Shown: positions 35,791 through 49,065, numbered from the stretch's first letter. The stretch: 64,000 nucleotides of DNA from Zeugodacus cucurbitae (GCF_028554725.1 NC_071670.1:50519501-50583500); one strand, 5' to 3'. Notes: generated by a model from the sequence alone, not told the origin. Numbers and translations are program-made.

Positions 35791-38399
35791 AAATGTTTAA
35801 GACATGCATCTGAAAGCACCTCGCTAGATTTTTCTAATTTTTCGAAATATTAAAAAGATTGCGTTCTCTAAGGATATAACAGTTAATAATTTTTTAACTT
35901 TACTTAACCAAACCTTCAATGGAGGACCAGGAAAAATAGTTAATTTGTCGATTTGTCATAACAGTATATTTTTATACTCAGATCTGCCTACCCGTTCCGT
36001 GATACTCATTGCGATGTATAATTTAAGAGATGAGAGTATAAAAACTAAAAAAAAATATTTTTATATATTTAAAATATTCCCAAAGGTTAAACTCTGACAT
36101 ATACAATGAATTTTTATAGAAGGAAATTTATAATAATGAATTGGAATGTTTTTAGTTCCAACCGGGGTCTCAACATTGTCAGTAAAGCATATAATTTTAA
36201 CTTAAAAATTGGTTTTTGATTTGAATCTTATTAATAAATATTAATTATTATTTGAATTTTATTAAAAACAATTATTTGGATTTTATTAAAAGAAAGAACT
36301 AATTTTTATTTAAATTAAAAAATTTAATTTTATTAAAAAAACTAATTTTTATCTGAATTTTATAAAAAATATTAAATTTTATTGAAAAATAGTTCACTAT
36401 ATAGAGCACAATCAACCAAGCAAGAAAGCAACTAGGAACTAAAACCTAGACAGTTTAGACTATTTCATACCAGAACCTCAGTGATATCTGTTCTACAAAT
36501 AAAATTCTTTTTGTATGTTTGGAAACGCTCCTACCTATCATTTATCAAAAAAAAAAAAAAATCCCTAAATAACTCCCATTACCCATTTCGTCGTACAAAT
36601 TAATAAAAATTTAAGCCAGCTTACGCTGATATTACTTTTCATCCTGCGCTCTATCTGCAACATCTATGTACACTAACAATATATACTGAAGAATTTACCT
36701 AGCAATATGTATCTATACATGTCCTTAATGAAATTTATGAGCGGTAAGTGTTAAGTTGCATGAACGTGAAAATCTGTTTGAGCGCGCTGCTTGACAGGCA
36801 ATTTGTCGAATCAAACTGTCAACTGCTTAGTATGACAATATTTCCACTTTTTTACTGCTGGCGTTCATGCAATTTCACACTTTTTCACACCCAGAACAGA
36901 TGAAGTAATCTACCGTGTTGTTGTTGTGTAAGCAAAATACTCGCCCCCATAAGCCAATACACATTCATCATTTATGTGTTGGCCATAAATTACAAGAAAA
37001 ATGTAATTAAAATGGCATTAATGCATATTTGTGAAATTTCAACTACTCAGCGAATAAATGCAAAATAAAGCACACACATACCTACATATATACAGAGACA
37101 TACATGAATAGTTTATTTGTACGGGTTTGATATTATGTAATTTAAAATTTTAATTAATGTAGCAATTAAAATGAAATTTTATAAATTTCATTAAACAATA
37201 AATCGTGCACCTGGCCGGTTATGTAAATAAACGCTGCAACACTCATTACCGCATGCAATGGGCTATTAATTTACTGAAGATTGTGAAAATACATAAGCAT
37301 ATGTAGGTATGTATAACATGAATTATTGAAAGTTTAAATGTTGACAGTGTAAAGATGCCATCAATTATGCTTTTAAATATTATATAAATATATCTCTTTA
37401 AATTGATTAAGTGTTGTTTGCTATTTGTTCTTAAATTAACACATACCTTATCGTTAATGAGCAGCTTAAGTCATTTGAGGAGATACAGCAACAATTCGAA
37501 AATATTCAAGTTTGATCTAAAAATAAAAAAAAAAAAAAATAATAAATTATAACAAAATTATGAATTCCACAAATACTAAATTACTAGGTTACTTACATAC
37601 GTTACAAGTGTATGTAACCATGAAGAATAATATAACATCATATGTCCAAGAAATTGATTATAGGTTATATGATATGTATATCCAACCTTTATATAGCATA
37701 AAACACAAATGGGCTCAATTAACCTTGAGTCAAATCGAAAAATCGTTGACAAGTCCAACGAAGTGCGATGAGATTGCCATAAAATGTTTCCAGTTGGTGT
37801 TTCAATTTGTTCGACTATTAATTATATTAACCAAATAGATAGAGCATAACAAATATAATATAATTCAATTATAAACATATGTACATATACATATACAGAT
37901 TTTTATTAAATTAAACAGAGACATATGTCAAACCCTGCAAAGTTATATAATCTTTATAATCTTTCCTAATAATTTTATTTCTATATTCTCGTACTCTGAC
38001 TAAGTTAGATATAATTTTCCAAAAATAATAAATAATGCTATTGAAATGTGATCCAAATTATATAGACAACTTATAACGTTCATATGAATAAATAAAAAAT
38101 GTCTGTCCGCTTATGACTATGCAATATCGTTAGTACCACCATCTCACCGTTGCTTCACGTATACCTCGAACTGAATTGAAATGAATCGAAACAATTAATT
38201 TCGCGAATTTCTAGCTAAGACTAAATTTTTACTATATAATTCATATTTCTTATCACTTGAAACATAAATCCATACTTTAAGTAGAAATCGATAAAAATAT
38301 ATTTACAAACACAAATGCATATTTAATAATGACAGCAATAGAAAGTAAAACCTGAAAAAAAAAATTATTAAAAAAATTAAAATTAAATTTAAAAATAAA
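35791..38399. other. AT-rich and single-copy intergenic DNA
   Basis: The 36.2-36.4 kb part is an imperfect ATTTTTATTAAAA-type low-complexity stretch. The 36.6-37.3 kb part is more complex and looks unique. Frames at 37560-37838 lack domains. Confidence 0.4.
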
Positions 38400-39545
38400 A
38401 TAAAAATTGTCTCACCCTGCTTCTCACATTAGTTGAGTTACTAGTTTCACAAAATAACTCATTCTCTCTCTCTCATCGCTCACTCACTTCATATAGCAAC
38501 TACTAGTTCTTAAGCAGCGAACACCGTACTCGCTTTTACGCTATGCAAATTTTTCACAATTCTTGCTGCATTTTGTTCTAATGCTGCACCGAAAAACCGC
38601 CATCTTGAATGGGTGCTTTAAAATTTGCATATGAATCATCACGAATTTACGAACATTTCTAAACTTTACACGATCGGAATTTTTATCGGAATACAACATA
38701 TACTAATGCGCACATTTCACACAATTTTACCACTTTATTTTAAAAACATCTTATAGTAGTACAAATTCTAACCGATCAAAACTTTACGCGAACATTACTG
38801 AACCGGACGACTGCTCTCACGCGAATGCGGAAACTGGATGACCGTTCACGGATATAAAGATAAATATTCATCTAAAATGTTGTAAATAGTGGAACAGAAC
38901 TGCTCGTAAAATAATATATTAGCGCTTAAAAGTATGCTATGATTATTAACAAGTTGTGAAATCGAAGTTTGCTTACGTTCTCGTACCACACGTTACTTAA
39001 AAATGCATACGTTCTTTGACCGAAATTTCACACATCATATCAGAGAACGTAAATATTTTTTATTTAATATACGTTCTTTGATCATATTGACTAACATTTC
39101 TGTTGCATACTTTTTGGAGAAACTATTAGATATATGTTTAATACGTGCAAGATTCGGTAGACTCTCCAAATGTAAAGGAAATTTCCAATTCTCCAATTAT
39201 ACAACGTAGAATTTTTTTAAAACTTATTTGTGTTAACTTAAGTCATGAACAATTAATATTAGATTTAAAATTTACTTCTAGTGGTGTTACTTTACTTGTT
39301 AATTCCAAATAATCCATAATAATAATTTTATAAAAATTAATTAATGCGAATATTTTGTTTCTGCATTCTTCATTCTTTTATATATGAGTACATCACGCAC
39401 TGAAATGGCTGCTGCGCAGTCGAGATGGCTGAGCTTCGCTACGAAAGTGCACGACGCAGGTGGTAATGTCAAACTAAATGCTAGGCAAAGAGTAACGAGT
39501 GGCTCTCGGTTTCGCGTATCGTTGCGTTGACTGCAAATCATGTAT
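38400..39545 (+). repeat. Unclassified ~1.1-kb module, copy U1
   Basis: Shared landmarks with U2 and U3 in order are TTGAGTTACTAGTTTC (about 38434), GGATGACCGTTCACGGATAT then AAAG (38836-38860), an AGAACGTAAA...AAATGTAAAGGAAATTTCC block (39044-39190), ACGACGCAGGTGG (about 39449-39461) and AGAGTAACGAGTGGCTCTC (about 39488). No ORF or transposase is visible. It could be an unknown TE or a duplicated regulatory or non-coding transcription unit. Confidence 0.55.
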
Positions 39546-40139
39546 GTACATAAACATATGTATGACGAGAGAAGTTGAGTTGTTTTTCTTTTGCTGCTTT
39601 ACAATCAATTGACTGGGTGAATCAATGACTTACAAAAAATAATATTAATTTTTTATAAAAGGATTTAAATTGAATTAAAAAAAATATTATAATAGGAAAG
39701 ATGTGTTGAATATAAATTTTACAATTATTATCTTAAATAGTAAACAATAACTAGAAGCTTTAATAAACAACAAAATTCAATATTCTCAATATCAATTTTA
39801 TAAAGAAATATATATAAAAAATTAGCTTTAAGATATTCGCCTCTATATTGTAATATTCATACAAACATATGTATACATGTATATTCTTCTCATGTAAAAT
39901 AGCACTAAACATTCGGTAAATGTCCTTCCATTCTTATTATAGCTTTTAAAATTGTTACTTTTCAAATTTAACTGGCCTTCTTGATAATAGAATTAAGAAT
40001 CGTTACAAATATTTAACGATCGAAATAAAATTCAAATGTTTAAAAATATTTACATATGATTACAAAATTATAAACACACATATACATATACATATACAAT
40101 ATTTCATATACAGAAAGAGTAAAAATTACACAAAATTAA

Positions 40140-41125
40140 AATAAAACTTCACTCACCACGCTCTTAATAATACTTGAGTTACTAGTTTCTTAAACTAACT
40201 AGTCCGCTCTCTTCGCTCAATAAATGCAAACGGCAACGAATTGTCTAAGCAGCATCGCACTCGCTACTTTCTTGCTGCAAAAGTGTTCGCAAATTCATGC
40301 TGCAACATGCAGCAGCTTTGTACCGGCACATCGGTATGTATTGTGAACCTGTAAAAGCAATTAGCACATTTATGTAAATTATTTAACAAACAAATCTCAC
40401 TGTATTTTATTAAAAACTATATATACATATGCATTATTTAATTATTAAAACACTTTAGATATTAACACACCATCACTACAAAATTGTCAATAAACAACTT
40501 TAATTAACGCGGACACAACTTATCCGAACGAGTGCTCACACTGAACTGAGGATATTGGATGACCGTTGACGGATATAAAGGCAAAAGTGCAACATGGAAT
40601 TTGGAAGGCATTCCCGAGTCAAAGAACAACAAAAAGTATGTTAAAATTGATCTTGTAGAATGTAAGAGCAAAGCTCTCTCATCTTTTATTTTTACGTTCT
40701 CCACACAAATATCCCTACTCACTAATTTACTAGCTGCATGATGCCCAACCAAACTATTGGAGGTGTTTCCAACTGGTAGACTTCCAAATTGAGTATTTAA
40801 AATCCTTTTTCCCCACTTTTATAACGAGTAATCTCATTTTCCAATATTCGCTGTAGTTAGAGTGCTGATCGCTTTGATTAAGTGTTACATATATTTATGA
40901 GAACAAACATAGATAAAGAGAATAACAATTAGTAAACATGTATGTAAGAATGTTCATTGTAATTGCTCAATGCTTACTTCATTCCAGCTGAACTAGACGC
41001 CGCGCAGGCTGCATGCCGGGCAATGGTACGAAAGCGCACGACGCAGGTGGAAATGTGAAATATTGAAAGCTAGTAAAAGAGTAACGAGTAGCTCTCTCTT
41101 TGTTTTCTGATTGGGAATAAAGTTT
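40140..41125 (+). repeat. Unclassified ~1-kb module, copy U2
   Basis: Repeats the U1 landmarks in the same order and orientation: TTGAGTTACTAGTTTC (about 40182), GGATGACCGTTGACGGATAT then AAAGG (40555-40580), ACGACGCAGGTGG (about 41038) and AGAGTAACGAGTAGCTCTC (about 41080). Spacing between U1 and U2 landmarks is 1.6-1.75 kb, as expected for an old tandem duplication that has since drifted. Confidence 0.55.
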
Positions 41126-42359
41126 GTATGTATGTATATATGAAGGAATGCACGAAAGAAAACCAATTGTATTTGTATGTGCTTTGTATTTATGAATATA
41201 ACAGGGTGATTCAGATAAATACCCTAATTATTGTTATTATTATAAGAGTTATTAAATTAAACTTAATATAAAGAATATCGATTAATTATTGTCAAAAATT
41301 AGTAATTTTTAATAGTAGCAAATCTAATCTTCATACAAATATTATAACGTTTTTCAAATCTCTTTTTTATTTTATATTGAAAGTAGCGAAACGTCAGACG
41401 TTCCCCTCCATGATATTTCAAGTTATTAAGATAGCAAAAAAAGTATGAATTGAATGCCTAATATTTAATAAATAATTTAATATTCTTTATTTTAAAATAA
41501 CATCAATTTTTCTAATAACCATTTCTTGCAATCAATAAATCTTGTGTAATTTTTTTATCTTAATGCGAATTGCTGAACAATAAATTTGACCTCAGCATCA
41601 TCTTTTGGGAGAAACTGGAATTAATATAGACTTGGATAATAAATCTGTTGAATCCAATATAAAACATATCTCAAACGAAAACAATGTATGTATCATTTGG
41701 GCAGTTTTTAATTAACGCATGGGAATATTTGATAGAACATTATTCAAAACTACTTACTTCAATTTCAATACAAATATGCCAAGTTTTAATTATTTTTTGA
41801 ATTTGACCGCAGAACCATCTGATGGGACAAACTAGAATTAAAATAGAATATGTTTGAAAATTCTATACAGAGTTAGTGTCTCAATCTATGGGAGCCCATA
41901 TACATATAACATCTAAATTAATTTATAAATTGAAAAAATTATTAAAAATAGTATTTACATCTCACCAAATTTTAAATCAAAACCATTCTCGAATTCACCT
42001 GAAGGCACGTAAAAATGTCATTCAAATCGGTCCAGCCTCTATAAACTTTAATTACAACAAAAATGATTTCTTCCAGTTGCGGTCAAGATTGTTTACATAT
42101 TGTTTACATTACATATCTTAATAAAATTTAGCAGGAATATTCTGTCAAGTCCATTTCTGTTTAATGCCAAAATTATGTGAAACAAATTTACTCAATATTA
42201 GTGATGATAGATTAAACAATTGACTTTTTGCCAATATAACATATAATATCCATACATTTAATATATGAGAAATTATATTTTCATTGAGAGAATACATATA
42301 TTATTTTAAGATAAAAACGTAAATTGTTGTCAGAGCTTGATTAAAATTCCCAACCATTT

Positions 42360-42414
42360 GATGACAAGAGTGTAAAATATTCGGTTATACCCGAGGTTAG
42401 CACTTCCTTACTTT
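42360..42414 (+). mobile_element. DINE-1-like 3'-end relic, copy G
   Basis: Only the terminal part is recognisable: AGTGTAAAATATTCGG, a mutated stem-loop with TTCGGTTATACCCGA, then TTAGCACTTCCTTACTT. It borders the third module. Confidence 0.65.
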
Positions 42415-42419
42415 TCCGA

Positions 42420-43345
42420 ATTTGAGTGATAATAATACACTCGTTTCTGCAATAGCATTTTTGCAATTGTCCGTGCTCAAGAGTAACGAGTGTATCGCTC
42501 GTTGGTTTGTCGTTGTTGCGCTTGCAGTGTTCTTATAATAATATAGGTAAGTTGAGTGCTTCTGTTTTATTCAAATAAAATACAAACTAATACAAGATAT
42601 CTTGACACATATTATATGGAGATAAAAGATCGGTACAAATATTGCTTAACTAAGAAATTTTATAAAAATGAATGTGAGATAGCAAAGTATTTATGTAAAA
42701 TTTAAATTTATTTTACAAATATAACTCAAAAGATGCAATCCACAAATACTACATTTCTCCGAGAACGTAAAAAATACAGATCGCATACATTTACCGTTTT
42801 TACGTTATTACATATACGATCTGCTGTGAAATTTCCCACTACATAATCCACATTATCTATATTGCATAGTTTTCGGTGTTACCGTTGGAAACTGATGTTA
42901 AGAAGAAACTAACGGGATATTCCCAAACTGTAAAAGGAATTTCCTTTTCCCCTACATACATATGTTATAACGAGTTGCGTGTTTCGCCAGTATCATTTTT
43001 GCAGTCGTCCGGTTAAGTTGTGTTCGCGTTAATTTGTGTTATTGATAGTTTAACTCTAAATATATAAAGTAGTGCATTTATGTAATTTGTTATATACAAA
43101 ATATGTGCTACTTCAGGTGAGTTTTGCCATTTGTGCATATGTTTATATAGTATTTTCTAATTTGATTAAAGTGTGCTTATTTCTTTTTAGACATTCATAG
43201 ATGACTCGCAGTAGCGCTGACAAGATGGCTGCGCATCGGAGCGAATGTGTACGACGCAGGTGGAATCGCTAACTAATCGAAGAGTAACGAGTGATTTTCT
43301 CCTTCGGTACAACGTTGCAGCTAATTGAATAGTTTGAGTGCAAGT
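42420..43345 (+). repeat. Unclassified module, copy U3, with internal duplication
   Basis: Contains AAGAGTAACGAGTG twice (about 42480 and 43279), GAGAACGTAAAAAATAC near 42760, ACTGTAAAAGGAATTTCC near 42930 and ACGACGCAGGTGG near 43248. Two related GCATTTTTGCAATTGTCCG / TCATTTTTGCAGTCGTCCG blocks lie at about 42450 and 43000. The second, reverse complemented, matches the ACGCGAACA...CCGGACGACTGC block of U1, so part of this copy is inverted. Confidence 0.5.
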
Positions 43346-43748
43346 GAAGGTGAGTTGATTTCTCTTCTTATTTACATGTTTGCATATTTTTTAGTGACAG
43401 GATGACTCAGTTATTTTTAAAATAAGAAAGAAAAATAAGTTTATATTTAAATAAGCAAAATTATACTATTTTAAACAATTTCGTGATCAAAAAATTTTAA
43501 CAGAAAAAAATTACGGTAAATTTAATTTTTTTTAACATTTCCATGAATAAAAAATTGTAATTATTGTTAAATTACTATTTTCTATAAATTTTGAACTACG
43601 AAGTTTTTTGTAAAATAAACATAATATTAATTATAAATTAATTATATCTATATATATATATATATATTTCTATGAAGTGCACATCTACATCATATAAGTG
43701 CAATTTATTCTTGTTTTTTATCATAAGTACTGTACATAAATTACTTAA

Positions 43749-44256
43749 CCCTTCTGCTATGTTAGGAAAAAATTACACATATAGTATTTTGGGTCAATTT
43801 GACCCAATTTTGAATTTGACTTATAAAAACTCCACTAATAACACTATTACAAACAGCTGAATATTTGTTCGAATTTTTTGTATGATGACAGAAGAAGCAT
43901 CGCTGTCGTTTTTTTGTGGATTCATATATATATAAGCATAGAGCTGTGCAAAATATACTCGATTTCCGATAACTAGCTTTCTTTGTCGGCGTTTTTGATC
44001 GAGTGATGTAATAATAAACGGCAAAATGTTTCAAAATACTAGGTGACCCAACAACGTAATAAGTGTAATGAAATTAAATTTGGCATCCTCCAGCAACATA
44101 AAAAACAGATATTATTTTAATTTTCATATTTATCTATTCCTTTTACTGCAGTTAACAAATAGAAGAAGAATCAATACAATACGACTAGACTAACACGCGA
44201 ATTTCGACGAGTTTTACTGATAATTGGGTCAAATTAGCCCAAACATAGCAAAAGGG
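43749..44256. mobile_element. TTAA-flanked MITE with CCCTTYTGCTATGTT termini
   Basis: TTAA at 43745-43748 and 44257-44260. The left end is CCCTTCTGCTATGTTAGG followed by GGGTCAATTTGACCC. The right end, inverted, is CCCTTTTGCTATGTTTGG followed by a TTTGACCC block. The two-part terminal repeat and TTAA target are piggyBac-like. Minus-strand frames of 67-90 residues inside are non-specific. Confidence 0.78.
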
Positions 44257-44260
44257 TTAA

Positions 44261-47200
44261 AGAGATGTATAAGTTACGAGAATTTATGGAATCCATTTGG
44301 CATTACTGTCCTTGGACGAAGTTCGCTTCGCATATGTAGTCCCGACTATCGGGGAAAGATAATTGTAAATATAAATAGATCTTTTCCGATAGAAATTAAG
44401 TCTTCAATCGACTCATTGTTTCTACCGGGCACTGAGGGAAAAGTAAGAAATGCATTTACAGAATATATTTGTTAAAGATGCTGAACAAGCAATGGTATCT
44501 GTTAGTGCTCTCTGAGCAACTGCATTATTACCTCTTTTTTGGGCATTTCGCTGGAAATATTCAAATATTTTTCTGAAACGATGAACGTAGTAAGCTTATG
44601 GTATTAATTATATAATATTGTAGGCTATTAACGAAACTAATTTATTTCCACTTGCAAGAAGTATGTAAGCGCCTGAGACTCGACAATTTCTGGCAGATAG
44701 TGGCTCGTTTTATAAAAATATTAAAATACAGATATATACTTAATTGAAATTCCTTAACTTTCCAAGAAAAAAGGGAATTATCACTTTATTTTCGCAATCA
44801 GCGCAAACCATAAGAGTATCATTATATTTTCCACTCCAAACACAAAACCGTTGTATGAAATTGAGCTACGGATGTGTAAATAAATTTCAGAAAAGCAAAC
44901 AAAGTGCGGACGCGCATTAACGGTAGTGGAAAGAAAAGCCTCAGTGACGTCAAGGAACACCAACAACATTTTTATTCTAAAAAAAATAAGAACTTGACGT
45001 AGTCTTCGTGGTTAGTTGAAGGGCGCTGCCTGTCAACGCTAACTGAAAGTGAAGCAAAAAATGAAGAAGTTAGCGCAAGTGGACAAAAGGCTCGAGAATT
45101 TGTGAGTGGCTGCCTAACAGCGAGACAGTAATTGATTTATGATAATGCTAATAATAAAAGTAGTCGAGTAAATGGCGCAACACTGGAGTACTGGCTAGTT
45201 GCAGATGTAGCGGTAAAGACGCGAGTTTTCAGAAGAAAGATGAAACAAAACAAGAGAGGAAGTGTGTTCCATAAGTAGAAAGGGAAGCTGAAATAGGCAT
45301 TATGCCTGCCACAACTTTAGATAAAAGAAATGGAAAATAATTTAATTCTACATTAAATTTGAAGCCATCTACCTATATTTCCGAAGTTTGTTGCTTAATG
45401 TTATTATTTGGTGCACTTTTGTTTGTCTGTCGTCAAACTTTTTCATTGCCTTTCATAAAACCCCCATTCAGCGTTGTTTTATTTATAACTTTTATGCTTG
45501 AAATTTATTGAGCTGCAATTCTTGTGGTCTTCTGTTATCATTATACAGTTAAAGATTTACTTTTCAACAATTTATTTTTTTACGTCACTCTTTCGGTGCG
45601 CTTAGCTCTTGTTGGTGTTAATGTTGTTCTTTCCACTTTTGTTTGAGTTCAGCTTAGAGTTTGGACGTTTTCTATTTTCTTTTAGTCACATAAAACAGTT
45701 TGGACAGGTGATTTGGTGCTAAAAATAGACTCCGTAACTTTTAAAAATATTTTTTTAGGGTGGTTTGTTGGTTGATCATCCCTAAAATTCGGCTTTTGGA
45801 CCGTCTTATCAGCATTGGTGGCGCACTTGTTGACGGCATTAACGAATTTTAAACAAATTTGACGGGAAAAAGAAATGAAATTTGTTGAATGATATGGTAG
45901 AAAGTAACTTAGTTGATGGCAGCCAACAGCTAGCAAAAAATTGAATATTAGCCAGATTTCCATGCGATCCAACCACAGAACAAACGAAAATTGAACTAAA
46001 AATTTTCATGGATGAATTTATTTATGTAATTTTACAATAAGAATTTGTTAATTCATGCATTCTTCAATAAATACATAACATCTTCAAAGTCTGAATCCCC
46101 CTTTAGACTAAAAAATCAGTATACAACGGTTTTCCCTCGAATGAAAAATAACCATTTCATATCCTACTGCATGCTCTTACACTTTCATTTTAATTCAACT
46201 TCCTGTTAATTTGACGCCTTCCTCTACCTTTTTGCATTCTTCTTTTACCTAAATATAAATATTTCAATGTATCGTCCTTTTCTTCTTTATTGCCACTTTT
46301 CCGTTTTTTTTTTCACTTCCGCCATTTCAACATTTCCGCCGCTCGAATGTTTCATTGAGTATCTGTGCCTTTGTTTGTTAGCCTGTTTTGTTATTGTTGT
46401 GAATATTGCTACCGTTGGCTCGTTTTTCCGTCCGTTCACTTTTTGATGTTTGGTAATTAGACGAAAATCAGGCATCATTAATCATGTTTTCGCCGTTATT
46501 TCGCTGCGAGAATTGAGGAAGCAAAGTGGGTGAAAAAAAATTGTACAGAAAAATAGGCATCATTAAGTAAACATTTAAAGGCTGATGCTACTTTTTGGCT
46601 TCAGTACGCTACTGATTGGTGGGTCATACATTTGGTAGGTTACTGCAGGTGGATGAAGGAATAACACGGTTTATAAGTGTAACAATAATGTAAGCTATTT
46701 ATTTGGTATGGTGCTAATACATCAAAAAAGACAAAAATTAGATTTATTATTTCGACCTTTTATTAATTCTTATTGCTCTAATGTTTCCCACGAAACAATT
46801 TTTAATGTAATATTGGATCCCTCATCATTAAATTATCTTAAAATGAATTTAATAACATGACCCGAAAAGTTGTATGATATTATACGTATTGTAGAGGTCA
46901 TTCTACTCATAACCTCTCAACAATACTATAAAGATTTACACGATTATATTTTGAAAACATTTCCGTACAACTTTTAGGAATTTTTGTTGGCTATAAATTC
47001 GGGTCCGCTCATTTATATCCGATTGATATAATATTATAGGAACACAGAAGTATGACGAATTGCTAATCTGGAGCTTTGCATGTATTAGAAATATGTTTAT
47101 TAAATACACATATAGCCATCGCTTAACAGTGGCGGCCATGGAACTTTGAGTCGTATTTTTATAAAACTTTTGCCAAAGTTAAGCTATAAAGCGTCAAGAG

Positions 47201-47280
47201 CTGTTCTCTTTCATTTCATTTCAATAAGTTATCAATAAAATATTTTATTCATATAAAAGTACATTCGATGCCTTTTTTAT
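44261..47280. other. Intergenic DNA, nothing supported
   Basis: 44.3-44.5 kb holds an 83-residue frame without a domain. The 45.4-46.6 kb part is T-rich and pyrimidine-skewed on the plus strand. No TE ends or RNA genes are recognised. Confidence 0.4.
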
Positions 47281-48000
47281 GGAACGCTGAACTCAATTTT
47301 CGACGGTTTTCAAGCATAAATCGGCCGATACAGCTGCAATTTCACGTTCGATATTCGTACGTAGTTCATCAACTGTCGCTGGCTTGTTGGCATAGACCAT
47401 AGCCTCACAGGAAATAGTCTAACGGCGTCAAATCGCACGACCGAGGCGGCCAATTGACTGGGAGATAAACGTTCACCAAAGTTGGTTTTAAACAAATCGA
47501 TTGTGACATTCGCTGTGTGGCTTGTGGCGCCGTCCCGTTGGAACCACGTATCGTCCAAGTCCATATTATCCAATTCAGGCCAAAATCATTCGGTTATCAT
47601 GGAGCGGTATCGATTCCCATTCACAGTAACGTGCCAGTCTAGATCATCACTGAAGAAGTACGGCCCAATGACGCCGCCGTATCATAGACCGCACCAAACC
47701 GTAATTCGGAATGCAAAGGTGACGTTGCCGTAATTAAATCTCTTATCATGAGCACGAAGTGAGCAGTGAGGAAAGTTCCTGACTGTCATTCACTTGGGAG
47801 TTGACAGGAACGATTCTTTTGCATGTGGCTCAAGAAGCTCAGACAGGATTTCGGTCCATGGATAGTTGTTCGTAAATTCTGTGGCACTCTTTCATCGAGT
47901 TTATCTTTGTATCCAGGCTTATTTAAGGCAATATGCGTATTTATGAAATCTTGAGCTCCTGGAAAATCAAAACAGTGAGTTATTGGACCAAACATTTTTT
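47281..48000 (-). pseudogene. Tc1/mariner-superfamily transposase pseudogene
   Basis: The minus strand encodes ITVWCGL and IGPYFFSDDL, then HVTVNGNRYRSMI, WFQRDGATSHTANVTIDLF (second catalytic Asp), PRSCDLTPLDYFL (third catalytic Asp, ended by a TGA) and NIEREIAAVSADLCLKTVEN. Shifts and stops separate the blocks. Further upstream on that strand (47786-48000), GYKDKLDERVPQNLR resembles the mariner inter-domain region GYKxKLDxWVPHxL, but joining it to this copy is uncertain. Confidence 0.78.
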
Positions 48001-48414
48001 TTTTGGGGGATAGAGTCATAAGTAAAAAACCGTATTATCTAACGGATATAATCTCTATTTTCCTCTTAATTTAATGGTATATAAAATTTTTACGCTCAAG
48101 CTTATATGAAAGATGCTACGATGGAACGTAGTAACGGGAAAAATAAAAAATTGTACATATCGAAAAATACTCGACAGCTTATTGCATCGAACTTCAAATA
48201 CAAATATTTCGATCTTAGAGGCCAACTTCGAAAATTGGATATTACAGTTTTTTTTTTACTTATGACTCAATCTCCCGTAACAAAATAGTTTGACCCAATA
48301 CCCAACCGATTGTTTTATAGTGTTATTAGTCAGGACATCGCAAAGCTGTCTGAGAAGTTGCTCTAGTAAGCTATCATATAGCGTAATTCTATTGAAATTA
48401 TACAACAAGATATA

Positions 48415-49063
48415 TTAGGTTGACAAATATCTCCTTTCCGATTTTTGCTCCTTATTTAATGCTTTATAAAAAATGTTACAGTGATCGGATTTTGTTCAAA
48501 TATGCGCCGTTTCGTTCGATAAGCTGTTTCCATCTATACGGCAACTTCATAATACCTCCATCGTAGAAGCTCCTCCTTATTTGCGAAGAACTCGGACAGC
48601 CACTTTTCACAACCCTCTTTTGTGTTCAACTTTACACCATCAAGGGCGTTCGCCATGAACGGAAACAGGTGGAAATCAAATGGCGCTGTGTCCGGGCTAT
48701 ATGGAGGATGCGATAAAACCTCCCATCTGAGCTCCCGTAACTTCTGACGAGTCATCAACGAAGTGTGTGGTCTGGCGTTGTCCTGGTAGAACACTACACC
48801 CTTCCTGTTGGCCAATTCTGGACGCTTCTGGTCGATCGCCTGCTTCAAGCGGTCCAGTTGTTCGCAGTAGATGGTAGAATTAAGCGGCTGGCCATTGTGG
48901 AAAATTCCCTTTTAATTCCACCAAACATACAGCAAAACCTTCCTGTCCGTCAATCCCGGTTCAAAGATGTAAAGTATTGCCAGATACGAGCTCTGTAGCG
49001 CTTTATACATAGCCGCGGAATCTAAAAGACTAAAATGCGGGAGGGAGATATTTGCCAACCTAA
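48415..49063 (-). mobile_element. Mariner (DD34D) transposon, copy 3, internally deleted with both ends
   Basis: TTAGGTTGACAAATATCTCC at the left and GGAGATATTTGCCAACCTAA at the right are the terminal repeats, flanked by a TA duplication (48413-48414 and 49064-49065). The minus strand keeps the C-terminal half of the transposase: LKQAIDQKRPELANRKG, YQDNARPHTS, PPYSPDTAPFDFHLF and a CEKWLSEFFANKEE block. Everything from the start codon through the first catalytic Asp has been removed by an internal deletion near 48955-48985, leaving 649 bp of a family that is normally about 1.3 kb. Not autonomous. Confidence 0.92.
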
Positions 49064-49065
49064 TA

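Noticed and set aside
35970..36041. TATACTC ... GAGAGTATA inverted pair resembling a DINE-1 end
   Set aside because: The pair is short, and there is no GTCYG tract, stem-loop tail or further family sequence around it.
44224..44475. 83-residue frame next to the TTAA MITE
   Set aside because: It starts inside the MITE terminus and has no recognisable motif.
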